From NCBI GenBank assembly GCA_964646575.1, contig CAZYFT010000006.1:1-29547 (forward strand): 29,547 bases of DNA, in the 5' to 3' direction. Position 1 is the first letter of the stretch; each line of letters begins with the position of its first letter. This document shows, in pieces, positions 23,365 through 29,547 of this stretch. The stretch comes from GCA-016700035 sp964646575 (GTDB taxonomy: Bacteria > Patescibacteriota > Saccharimonadia > CAILAD01 > GCA-016700035). The notes under the pieces were generated by a model, which was given only the letters and a program-made list of their open reading frames with translations, was not told the DNA's origin and ran no database searches. The position numbers and the translations under genes are program-made.

Positions 23365-24141
23365 CCCTACATGCTCTCCCCAGATATGACAATGGTAGAG
23401 ATCGTGGATTATTTGGCTTCGGGCAAAATTGCTGCGAGGCAGGTAACAATTGCTGAGGGTAAGACCATCAAACAAATAGCAGCCGTTTTGGAGGGCGATA
23501 CTGATTTTAAAGGACAGGGTTTTGAGTCGGTTGCAAAATCTCAGGCAGAAGCTGGCGTGCTGCTTAAAGTACTAAGCGCTCCGGCTGGTTCAACTAATCC
23601 GGAGGGCGTATATTTTCCCAATACATATGAAGTTCTCAAAACCCAAGACGTCAGTGCATTGGCACAAAAAATGCTTGCCACATTTCGCTCTGACGCACTT
23701 CCGTATCTGGTAAACCCTAAGCCTGAGGACGGCAAAAGCGTGAACGCGTATGCGGCCAGTCTTACGCCATATCAACGGTTGGTGCTGGCCTCGATGGTAG
23801 AAAAAGAAGCTGCCAAGAGTGACGATCGGGCAAAGATTGCGGCAGTTTTTTACAATCGATTGGCCCAAGGTATGCGGTTGGAAAGTGATCCAACTATTAA
23901 TTATGTAACCGGTAAAGTTGTGCCGTCGGCGGCGGATCTAACGATTAACTCGCCTTACAACACCTATCGAGCGCGGGGGCTGCCGCCAACACCTATCTGT
24001 AACCCCAGCCTGGACTCAATTAAGGCGGTTGTGTATGCCGAGCCCAATGATTATCTATTCTTTATTGGTAAAGATCGCCAGGTATATTTTGCTAAAACCT
24101 ACGCCGAGCATCAGGCAAATATAGAGCAATACCTGAAGTAG
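23365..24141 (+). CDS. mltG: Endolytic peptidoglycan transglycosylase MltG (5' truncated by gap)
   Basis: Cleaves nascent glycan strands and so sets peptidoglycan chain length, acting at the membrane's outer face. The 258 residues present cover the YceG/MltG domain: a LysM-like segment (YMLSPDMTMVEIVDYLASG ... TIAEGKTIKQIA), EGVYFPNTYEV, the catalytic-site MVEKEAAKSDDRAKIAAVFYNRL with its Glu, MRLESDPTINYV, and SPYNTYRARGLPPTPICNP. The N-terminal anchor lies in the gap. Stop TAG. Together with Rpf and LysM-CHAP it forms a set of wall-remodelling enzymes. Confidence 0.94.
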   Translation, partial: PYMLSPDMTMVEIVDYLASGKIAARQVTIAEGKTIKQIAAVLEGDTDFKGQGFESVAKSQAEAGVLLKVLSAPAGSTNPEGVYFPNTYEVLKTQDVSALAQKMLATFRSDALPYLVNPKPEDGKSVNAYAASLTPYQRLVLASMVEKEAAKSDDRAKIAAVFYNRLAQGMRLESDPTINYVTGKVVPSAADLTINSPYNTYRARGLPPTPICNPSLDSIKAVVYAEPNDYLFFIGKDRQVYFAKTYAEHQANIEQYLK

Positions 24142-24235
24142 TGCAGGATTTTTTACAAAGTTGTGGATAAGCAACGCCGTAAATTATCAGATGAAACAGC
24201 CGAAAAAAGCCATTTTACAGATGGGGGATGACTCA

Positions 24236-24264
24236 TTGACACGTCCCTAGGGCTTTGCTAGTAT
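24236..24264 (+). promoter_or_regulatory. Promoter of the LysM-CHAP gene
   Basis: Consensus TTGACA (24236-24241), 17-nt spacer, TAGTAT (24259-24264). The predicted start near 24271 gives a leader of about 420 nt. Confidence 0.85.
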
Positions 24265-24270
24265 AGCGGA

Positions 24271-24693
24271 CGTAGCTTTTTGAGAGCCTGTGGTGGAGTT
24301 GTAAGCCTTATTCTGGTGTCCCTCCGCTTTACTCCACAGTCTGCCCCTCAAAAACTCCTGTCAGACCAATCTGATACGGCACACGAATACAATTAATATA
24401 AGGTCGATTGTGTGCTTGTCCACTTAAGGTGGAGACCGATTGCGGTGACAGTTAACATAGCTTGAATATCAGCGGGTTACTTTTTACACAACAACCAAAA
24501 GTGAAACCGACAGCTGCAAGCAACGGAGTGCTGTATTCGTAGAATAAGCCCAAGCATTGCTTCTCCAGTAAATTCCGTAGGGAATGCGCTGCACGGAGCC
24601 GCGAAGACTTCTTCTCACACAAACACCTCTCAATTGGAAGAGGATGGAAATCAACGCTCGCCCCGCCTGACAATCAAAGGACATGGGGCCAAA
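24271..24693 (+). promoter_or_regulatory. Long structured 5' leader of the LysM-CHAP gene
   Basis: This ~420-nt stretch without a gene is rich in local hairpins: TTTTTGAG with CTCAAAAA (about 24278/24347) enclosing CTGTGG...AGT with ACTCCACAG; TCAGA/TCTGA near 24361; GCACAC/GTGTGC near 24379-24416; TCCAC/GTGGA near 24419; ATTCC/GGAAT near 24572; CCTCT/AGAGG near 24627. Cell-wall hydrolase genes are often controlled by leader RNAs such as the c-di-AMP (ydaO/yuaA) riboswitch, but I could not match its conserved core. Riboswitch, thermosensor, or a separate small RNA remain open. A weak ribosome site (GGGG) precedes the ATG. Confidence 0.5.
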
Positions 24694-25731
24694 ATGAAAA
24701 AATCAATAGCCCACGGCGGCGCTTGGCGCCTCGCCTCGCACGTTTTGGTAGTGGCTGGTGCAATCTTTGTGGTTGCAGCCGGTAGAATCCAGGCGGAGAG
24801 CATCACTGGCCTTAAGGGCGGTGGTCGTGGCGCGACATCAACCGAAGATCAATCCACTATGTTAGCCGCCGGAGCAATCTTGGCTGAGCAGAGCCATTCG
24901 CTGATTGCTGCCGACGTCAAAGAGCGCGCAATCACAGTGGCAGGACAGTCAAAACTCGCAACTTCTGGCGAATCATTCCTCACCAAGCGAGCACCAATCG
25001 CTAGTGGTGGAGTCGCAAACCGTACCGTAAGTATGCACACTGTTGCTGCTGGCGAGACTGTTTCGACCATTGCGCAGAAATACGGTGTAACCAGTGATAC
25101 TGTCTTGTGGGCTAATGATTTGGCTGCCGATGCGGTACTGAAGCCAGGCGCTCAGCTTTCAATCTTGCCAGTTAATGGTCTACTCTATACCGTAACCGGT
25201 AGCGAGACACTCGAAGAGCTTGCCACAAAATATCAGGCCAGCGCGAATCTCATCGATAGTTTTAACCAGCTCGAGGGCAAGCCATTGGCAGCAGGCCAAA
25301 AACTCATCATCCCAGATGGCGTAAAACCTACTCCAGCCGATCCAGCACCTGCTCCAACCACCCGGCTTGCTAGTGTAGCTGCCAAGCCAGCGCCGAGTAT
25401 CGCAAGCTTTAAGCCAACCTTTGGTAGCAATGGCTATACTCGCGGTTACTGTACGTACTATGTAGCGAGCCGACGTGGAGTACCTTCAAACTGGGGTAAT
25501 GCAAGTCAGTGGTACTATAATGCAATCGCTTCTGGCTATGGTGTCGGCTCAGTTCCGCGCCCAGGCGCCATCGCTCAGACATCGGGTGGCGGGGGTGGCT
25601 ATGGTCATGTAGCTTACGTAGAGAGCGTAAATGGTGGCATGGTGACAGTTTCTGAGATGAACTATAACGGTGGTTGGAACCGAGTCAGCTCACGAACCGT
25701 ACCAGCTAGCTCGTTCCGCTATATCTACTAG
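24694..25731 (+). CDS. Secreted LysM-CHAP peptidoglycan hydrolase
   Basis: 345 aa: signal peptide (MKKSIAHGG ... HVLVVAGAIFVVAAG), a linker, two LysM peptidoglycan-binding modules (about residues 112-157 with VAAGETVSTIAQKYGV, and 165-210 with ETLEELATKYQAS), a Pro/Ala linker, and a C-terminal CHAP amidase/endopeptidase with Cys253 (GYCTYY), His305 (GHVAYVE) and Glu321 (SEMNYNG). It cleaves peptide crosslinks or amide bonds in peptidoglycan, its own or that of a host cell. The ATG at 24694 is chosen because it starts the signal peptide; the upstream in-frame start at 24634 adds only leader sequence. Stop TAG, followed by a shared terminator. Confidence 0.93.
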   Translation: MKKSIAHGGAWRLASHVLVVAGAIFVVAAGRIQAESITGLKGGGRGATSTEDQSTMLAAGAILAEQSHSLIAADVKERAITVAGQSKLATSGESFLTKRAPIASGGVANRTVSMHTVAAGETVSTIAQKYGVTSDTVLWANDLAADAVLKPGAQLSILPVNGLLYTVTGSETLEELATKYQASANLIDSFNQLEGKPLAAGQKLIIPDGVKPTPADPAPAPTTRLASVAAKPAPSIASFKPTFGSNGYTRGYCTYYVASRRGVPSNWGNASQWYYNAIASGYGVGSVPRPGAIAQTSGGGGGYGHVAYVESVNGGMVTVSEMNYNGGWNRVSSRTVPASSFRYIY

Positions 25732-25745
25732 AAAATTCTGAATAT

Positions 25746-25782
25746 AAAAAAAGACCGACCTCGTGCAACCGGGGTCGGTTTT
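25746..25782. terminator. Bidirectional terminator between LysM-CHAP and the 25784 operon
   Basis: ACCGACC (25754-25760) pairs with GGTCGGT (25773-25779); A7 on the left and TTTT on the right give U-tracts on both strands. Confidence 0.8.
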
Positions 25783-25783
25783 G

Positions 25784-26056
25784 TTATGTCAGGCTGGCTA
25801 GCAGTAGTCCGCCTCCGCAAATTACAAGGATGAGGGACAATCCTAGTGCTACCACCCAGCCTTTTTCGGCGAGTTGGCCATCAAGGAATTCGCGGTCAGA
25901 ATCCAGGTCAGCTTCAGGGCGCTCGCTATTGATGCGCCGAAAGTCAGCAATAATCTTGTCGTGAGCGGCGCTGAGTTTGCGCCAACCCTGAAAAATGCCG
26001 AATATGCCGATGACAAGCAGCAAGCCTCCAATGAATACCCCAGCCGAGTTGCTCAC
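25784..26056 (-). CDS. Small two-span membrane protein (90 aa)
   Basis: Start is the GTG at 26056, which overlaps the previous gene's TGA in a GTGA arrangement, so translation is probably coupled. First span near residues 5-24 (AGVFIGGLLLVIGIFGIF), a ~40-residue charged loop (DFRRINSERPEADLDSDREFL), second span near the C-terminus (VVALGLSLILVICGGGLLL). The longer frame from 26299 is rejected because it runs through the two neighbouring genes. No family recognised. TAA stop. Confidence 0.65.
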   Translation of the reverse strand: MSNSAGVFIGGLLLVIGIFGIFQGWRKLSAAHDKIIADFRRINSERPEADLDSDREFLDGQLAEKGWVVALGLSLILVICGGGLLLASLT

Positions 26057-26229
26057 AATTGGTGCTGCCTTTCTCGATTTGCTCGGCGTACATCCGAGCA
26101 AGCAATGATGTTTTCTAGTAGCCACGCCAACATGAGTAGAACCACGATGAGCGCGATGAAACAGAGGGTGCCCATGATGAGTAGCTCGGTAAACCACTGG
26201 ATACGAAGTGTTTGCAGCGGCGATCTCAT
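26053..26229 (-). CDS. Small single-span membrane protein (58 aa)
   Basis: ATG at 26229 with AAGGAG about 11 nt upstream. One hydrophobic segment (LLIMGTLCFIALIVVLLMLAW, from about residue 17) and a basic Arg/Gln-rich tail ending RQHQL. It ends in TGA overlapping the next gene's start. Middle gene of a three-gene membrane operon. Function unknown. Confidence 0.65.
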   Translation of the reverse strand: MRSPLQTLRIQWFTELLIMGTLCFIALIVVLLMLAWLLENIIACSDVRRANRERQHQL

Positions 26230-26279
26230 TGCTAATCTTTCTCCTTCTCACGGCTCTCCAGATCAGTAGGCTGAGCGGG

Positions 26280-26474
26280 CTAGAAAACCACCCAGCCAAA
26301 TAGGTAGATCAGCCAGGCAAGCAGACCGATGAATCCGGCCGGAATGATTGGCTCCCAGTAACGAAACGAGAAGCCGTTATCCAGAAATTCCTTGACAGTC
26401 ATGGCGCCAAAAAGACCGCACAACAAGGTGAGGCTGGCCAGGAAGATCCCGCCCATGATGGGTGCAATGGGCAT
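26280..26474 (-). CDS. Small two-span membrane protein (64 aa)
   Basis: ATG at 26474 with AAAGGAG 7 nt upstream. Two spans (PIMGGIFLASLTLLCGLFGAM and IIPAGFIGLLAWLIYLFGW) joined by a short loop. First gene of the trio. TAG stop. Its promoter overlaps that of obg. The three products are all small membrane proteins and could form one complex; that is inference from operon structure. None is recognised. Confidence 0.7.
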   Translation of the reverse strand: MPIAPIMGGIFLASLTLLCGLFGAMTVKEFLDNGFSFRYWEPIIPAGFIGLLAWLIYLFGWVVF

Positions 26475-26505
26475 GCCAAAGCTCCTTTCAAGAGGTACGA
26501 AACTA

Positions 26506-26539
26506 GTGCAATATAACCATAAATCTGTTATACTGTCAA
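26506..26539. promoter_or_regulatory. Overlapping divergent promoters of obg and the membrane trio
   Basis: Minus strand: TTGACA (complement of 26534-26539), 17-18 nt spacer, TTATAT/TATATT (complement of 26510-26516). Plus strand: TATACT (26529-26534) as the obg -10 box with a weak GTGCAA at -35. One base is shared between the obg -10 box and the opposing -35 box, so polymerase binding would be mutually exclusive. Confidence 0.6.
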
Positions 26540-26567
26540 AGTTTTACGAGATTTTCTTAAATCAGCT

Positions 26568-27830
26568 ATGTTTTTAGATTACACGACAGTACAAGTTCAA
26601 GCAGGACGCGGCGGTGATGGCCGGGTCTCGTTTCATCGTACGCGCCATAATCCTAAGGGAGGCCCTGATGGCGGCGATGGTGGACGCGGTGGCGATGTGG
26701 TCGTCCAGGCCAGCCATAATAGCTCGACACTTTCGAAGTATCGGGTGAAAAAAATCTGGAAGGCTGAGATGGGTGTAGCTGGTGGTCCAAATAAGTGCTC
26801 GGGTAAAAATGGGCAAAACCTCACCCTCATCGTGCCACCAGGAACAATTGTTCGCCGTGGCGATGATGTAATTGCCGACCTCACAGAAGATGGCCAGACG
26901 GCTATTGTTGCGCGAGGCGGGAATGGTGGCCGTGGCAATACGCACTTTGTTAGCTCTACCTATCAGGCGCCGAAATTTGCCGAGCTTGGATTGCCTGGTG
27001 ATGCGACCGAATTAACCTTTGAACTTAAGTTGATTGCTGATGTCGGTTTGGTTGGACTACCAAATGCTGGTAAGTCAACTTTACTCTCCGTGGTATCTTC
27101 GGCGCAGCCCAAGATTGCCGATTATGCATTTACCACGCTCACGCCAAACCTCGGTATGGTTCGCTATCACGACAACGAGCTTATTTTTGCTGATATTCCA
27201 GGCCTAATTGAAGGCGCTTCAGAAGGCAAAGGTTTGGGTGACGAGTTTTTGCGTCATGTTGAGCGTACACGAGCCTTAGTGCATCTCGTTGATGCTACAG
27301 ATGAAGACGTAGCTAAAAGTTACGCAACTATCCGCAAAGAGCTGGCGGGGTATTCGGAAAAACTTGCTGCCAAGCCGAGTGTCGTTGTGCTCTCAAAATC
27401 CAGCTATCTTCTGGAGGATGAATTGAAAGCTAAACGCAAAGAACTTGCGCGCGCCGCCAAAATAAAGATGAGCGAGGTTGTACTCATTTCGGCTCAAGAG
27501 CATGTTGGGATAGATGAGCTCTTGGCGCGAACTACACGCACGATTGCTGAGGCGCCTGTGTTTGAGGCACTTGAAGATGAGCAAATTATTGATGTACCGG
27601 TAGAATCGGTAGTGGACTGGTATTTGGAGCCAGAAGCCGATGACCGGTTTGTACTGAAAGGTAATGTTGCCGATCGCTGGGGTGGTCGTACCAACTTTCA
27701 GCAAGATCAAGCCGTGGAGCGTTTGCGCCGTGCTATGAGCCGCGCTGGGGTCTTTCGTCGCCTGAAACAGCTTGGTGCACCAGAAGGCAAAACGACGGTT
27801 ATTGTCGGAGGGCATGAGCTTATATGGTAA
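26568..27830 (+). CDS. obg: GTPase Obg/CgtA
   Basis: Essential GTPase of late 50S ribosome assembly and stress control. Length 420 aa. Order: Gly-rich Obg fold (DYTTVQVQAGRGGDG ... KGGPDGGDGGRGG), the G domain with P-loop GLPNAGKS (about 163-170) and DIPGLIEGA (from 209), then an OCT domain (about 345-420) as in Gram-positive Obg. No Shine-Dalgarno site at the ATG; leader about 30 nt. The TAA overlaps the methyltransferase start. Confidence 0.97.
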   Translation: MFLDYTTVQVQAGRGGDGRVSFHRTRHNPKGGPDGGDGGRGGDVVVQASHNSSTLSKYRVKKIWKAEMGVAGGPNKCSGKNGQNLTLIVPPGTIVRRGDDVIADLTEDGQTAIVARGGNGGRGNTHFVSSTYQAPKFAELGLPGDATELTFELKLIADVGLVGLPNAGKSTLLSVVSSAQPKIADYAFTTLTPNLGMVRYHDNELIFADIPGLIEGASEGKGLGDEFLRHVERTRALVHLVDATDEDVAKSYATIRKELAGYSEKLAAKPSVVVLSKSSYLLEDELKAKRKELARAAKIKMSEVVLISAQEHVGIDELLARTTRTIAEAPVFEALEDEQIIDVPVESVVDWYLEPEADDRFVLKGNVADRWGGRTNFQQDQAVERLRRAMSRAGVFRRLKQLGAPEGKTTVIVGGHELIW

Positions 27831-28366
27831 GTTTTGAAGTTGGCGGCAAAAAGATTGAGGCAGAAACTCGACCCGATTTGTTTAGTCCGAAAGATTTAGA
27901 TAAAGGTACGCGCCTGCTTTTAGAGCAACTTACAGTAGTTACATATACGTGTGCGCTGGATTGGGGCTGTGGCTGGGGTGCGATGGCTTTGTGGCTGGGT
28001 GCAAATAATTCTCAGGCAAAAATACTTGGTTTAGATAGCGATATTGGCGCGATAAAGACTGCCTCCCTAAATGTTGTGCATAACAAACTGACAAACGTTG
28101 AGATTGTCGCCAGCCATGGGTTTGAAGACGTTGACGTGCAAGAATTTGATCTTATTGTGAGTAATCCACCAACGCACCGCGGCCGGGAAGTGGTAGAGAC
28201 GATGATCGCCGAGAGCCGAGAGCACCTTATCACTGGTGGGCAGTTGATGATAGTTGTTGAGGCTCGGCTTAAGCCTTGGGTGCAAAGAGCGTGTACAGAA
28301 GCTTTTGGTGAGTGCGAAGTAAAAGCTCGTACCAATAAACACGTTATAATTTCTGCGATAAAGTAA
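27824..28366 (+). CDS. RsmC-like class I SAM methyltransferase
   Basis: 180-aa Rossmann methyltransferase. SAM-binding motif LDWGCGWGAMAL (about residues 45-55), acidic LGLDSD after strand 2, and the catalytic NPPTH (about 111-115), the signature of N-methyltransferases acting on bases. Closest in layout to the C-terminal half of RsmC (16S rRNA G1207), but without RsmC's duplicated N-terminal half; a different rRNA or other target is possible. The start overlaps the obg stop by 7 nt, so the two are coupled. TAA stop. Confidence 0.85.
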   Translation: MVSFEVGGKKIEAETRPDLFSPKDLDKGTRLLLEQLTVVTYTCALDWGCGWGAMALWLGANNSQAKILGLDSDIGAIKTASLNVVHNKLTNVEIVASHGFEDVDVQEFDLIVSNPPTHRGREVVETMIAESREHLITGGQLMIVVEARLKPWVQRACTEAFGECEVKARTNKHVIISAIK

Positions 28367-28393
28367 AAAACCGCCTTCCACTCAGGAAGACGG
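28365..28393 (-). terminator. Shared terminator between the methyltransferase and the 28382 gene
   Basis: CCGCCTTCC (28371-28379) pairs with GGAAGACGG (28385-28393) with one mismatch; A6 at 28365-28370 provides the U-tract on the minus strand. The TGA of the 28382 gene lies at the loop of this hairpin. Confidence 0.75.
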
Positions 28394-28873
28394 GTTGTCG
28401 GCGTCGAGCACTGCCAGGAAGCTTGAGCAAGCGCGCCAAGTAGCCTCGTTGGGCCGAATGCTCAGGCGAGCCACTTCGCCCCACCGATGGGCGAAAGGCA
28501 CGAAGCTCTTGGGAGTGCGACCCGTGATACCCATCATGAAGATGGTGCCGAAAGCGACGACGTTGCCGAATCCTTCAGCTCGTTCTATGTGCTGTTCCCG
28601 CCAGGTGCACAGGTGCGTGAGCGTGCCTCTCGAAGCATGGTGGTTGTGCATCCAGTCGTCCATGTAGCGATAGGTGAAGCCTTCCGGTGGTGTCACAATG
28701 GTGACGGTAACTTCTTGCGGGGCACGGCTTTGCTCGGCAGAGAAGTCGTAGAGGTCGAGTTCTGGCTGCACAGCGCGATCGACCATCTTGTCGAAGGCCT
28801 TGGCGCAGAACTCCAGCATGTCATCCACGGGGTGGAGCTTGATTGTGTATTTACTCAACACAGGGGGTTGCAC
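28382..28873 (-). CDS. Protein of unknown function (163 aa)
   Basis: Start GTG at 28873 with GGAGG 4 nt upstream. Soluble, mixed alpha/beta, His/Trp-rich in the middle (YMDDWMHNHHASRGTLTHLCTW), no signal peptide or span. I do not recognise the family. Stop TGA inside the terminator loop. GC-rich codon use unlike obg and the methyltransferase. Minus strand, convergent with the methyltransferase and divergent from the 29005 gene. Minus-strand TGC-TATCAT about 35 nt upstream could be its extended -10 box. Confidence 0.75.
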   Translation of the reverse strand: MQPPVLSKYTIKLHPVDDMLEFCAKAFDKMVDRAVQPELDLYDFSAEQSRAPQEVTVTIVTPPEGFTYRYMDDWMHNHHASRGTLTHLCTWREQHIERAEGFGNVVAFGTIFMMGITGRTPKSFVPFAHRWGEVARLSIRPNEATWRACSSFLAVLDADNPSS

Positions 28874-28940
28874 GTTGCCTCCAGATGGGTAAGGTCCAGA
28901 AGCATGATAGCAAAACTCATGTGAGAGATAAAGAAAAGTA

Positions 28941-28969
28941 TTGACAATATCATATAAAAGTTGTAATAT
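28941..28969 (+). promoter_or_regulatory. Promoter of the 29005 gene
   Basis: TTGACA (28941-28946), 17-nt spacer, TAATAT (28964-28969): a near-consensus match and the same -10 sequence as the promoters of the 374 and 15938 genes. Confidence 0.8.
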
Positions 28970-29004
28970 GTTGGCGTTACTGTACCCTTACCGAAAGTGG
29001 ACTC

Positions 29005-29388
29005 TTGCACAGACCACCCAACCCCAACGTTCCTGGCTGCACTGTGGTCGCGCTGCCAGGCGGCCTGTTCACCTACCGAGAAGTGCGACGAGACGTGGAC
29101 CGTTGTTCGTACTGCAAGTCCCGCAAGAAGCGGGTCTACTACGACTACGAGAACCTCGAAGGCCGTCCGGCGTTCTGCAACATGCAGTGCTGGTTCGGCT
29201 ATGTCTTCCGTGATCACCTTCGTCGGAGGCCCTCGCCGCAGTACCGCAATCCGGAGGCCAAGGGCAAGACCAATCCCAAGAAGGCCGATCCGAAGAAGCC
29301 CAAGCGACGTCCTGCGACCAAGAGGCCCAAGGAGGTTGCTCGGCGCTCACGTCGGCAGCCGGTGGTCGGGACTTCCGCCACCGTGTAG
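29005..29388 (+). CDS. Zinc-knuckle protein with a basic tail (127 aa)
   Basis: Contains CSYC (C34, C37) and FCNMQC (C58, C62): a CxxC-x20-CxxxC arrangement with FC before the last pair, like TRASH/MYM-type treble-clef zinc fingers. After residue ~72 it becomes a Lys/Arg/Pro-rich tail (NPKKADPKKPKRRP...), which suits nucleic-acid or ribosome binding. Start uncertain: TTG 29005 is in frame about 35 nt after the -10 box, and GTG 29044 is the alternative; neither has a strong ribosome site. Stop TAG. Very GC-rich. Function unknown. Confidence 0.7.
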   Translation: MHRPPNPNVPGCTVVALPGGLFTYREVRRDVDRCSYCKSRKKRVYYDYENLEGRPAFCNMQCWFGYVFRDHLRRRPSPQYRNPEAKGKTNPKKADPKKPKRRPATKRPKEVARRSRRQPVVGTSATV

Positions 29389-29403
29389 AGCTTCGGTTCT
29401 ACC

Positions 29404-29441
29404 GCCCCATCTCCGTTGAGGAGGTGGGGCACATCTTTTTT
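29404..29441 (+). terminator. Terminator after the 29005 gene
   Basis: GCCCCATCTCC (29404-29414) pairs with GGAGGTGGGGC (29420-29430), followed by ACATCTTTTTTAC. Confidence 0.88.
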
Positions 29442-29492
29442 ACTTGAAAAATTATGCTATATCTGGCAAAATAAAGCAGTTCTTTTGGACGC

Positions 29493-29547
<55 letters not shown>

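Noticed and set aside
21682..24141. A genuine baseplate-J/MltG fusion protein
   Set aside because: The junction is a 100-N placeholder and MltG lacks its N-terminal anchor; the joined frame is accidental.
24271..24693. c-di-AMP (ydaO/yuaA) riboswitch upstream of LysM-CHAP
   Set aside because: Context fits, and GTGACAGTTAACATAGC near 24445 is faintly reminiscent, but the conserved GGGGUGAA and CAGCUAACC-type elements are not found in order; left unassigned.
25784..26299. Single 171-codon ORF for the minus-strand region downstream of LysM-CHAP
   Set aside because: Its first ~81 codons overlap the 26053-26229 membrane protein out of frame; the GTG at 26056 with a GTGA junction gives a sensible two-span product.
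284..29388. UGA recoded to glycine as in Gracilibacteria/SR1
   Set aside because: All core enzymes are full length without any in-frame TGA, and accessory genes end in TGA at sensible positions followed by terminators.

Overview
The window reads as a stretch of chromosome from a Candidatus Saccharibacteria (TM7)-like member of the Candidate Phyla Radiation. This is an inference from gene content. There are compact housekeeping genes (typA, rsmA, metG, tatD, a cysteine desulfurase, mnmA, alaS, obg, an ftsA-like gene), an AlaRS without its C-terminal domain, an Rpf-type cell-wall lysozyme, a LysM-CHAP hydrolase, MltG, and several secreted or membrane proteins of lineage-specific type. The genetic code is ordinary: core enzymes are full length with no in-frame TGA. 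No transposase, integrase, CRISPR array or rRNA was seen.

Layout. 1-286 is the C-terminal tail of a UvrD/PcrA helicase. 374-3283 holds typA (minus strand) between two small foreign-looking genes. 3519-5796 holds rpfB-like, rsmA and a small basic ORF. 5915-11903 is a plus-strand run: transglutaminase-like protein, metG, tatD, cysteine desulfurase, YdcF/DUF218. About 11942-12218 is an unassigned RNA gene with eight hairpins, its own promoter and an intrinsic terminator. 12258-14006 has mnmA between two minus-strand small genes. 14132-15868 has two paralogous-looking membrane proteins, the second interrupted by a 100-N gap inside a tandem repeat. 15938-18359 has a Thr-rich secreted protein and alaS. 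18397-19777 is a minus-strand operon of a CDP-alcohol phosphatidyltransferase followed by four tiny single-span membrane proteins. 19876-24141 has ftsA-like, a small membrane gene, a baseplate-J-like membrane protein and mltG (the last two falsely joined across a second 100-N gap). 24271-25731 is a LysM-CHAP hydrolase with a leader of about 420 nt. 25784-26474 is a minus-strand trio of small membrane proteins. 26568-28366 is obg plus an RsmC-like methyltransferase. 28382-29388 holds two divergent small genes, and a truncated tRNA-Ala(GGC) starts at 29493.

Two gene classes are interleaved. Core genes are moderate in GC. All 18 whose stop is visible end in TAA or TAG, and several have a -10 box only 6-9 nt before the ATG, which predicts leaderless mRNAs. 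Small accessory genes sit singly or in short operons between core genes. They are mostly GC-richer, carry Shine-Dalgarno sites, usually have their own promoter and terminator, and 9 of 17 end in TGA. They look like moron-type acquired units. At least one, the zinc-ribbon gene at 2870, resembles an actinobacterial family. Saccharibacteria live on Actinobacteria, so acquisition from hosts is a natural hypothesis.

Functionally, the core genes combine tRNA charging and thiolation (AlaRS, MetRS, cysteine desulfurase to MnmA), ribosome maturation (RsmA, RsmC-like, Obg, TypA) and envelope or peptidoglycan remodelling (Rpf, MltG, LysM-CHAP, transglutaminase-like, YdcF).
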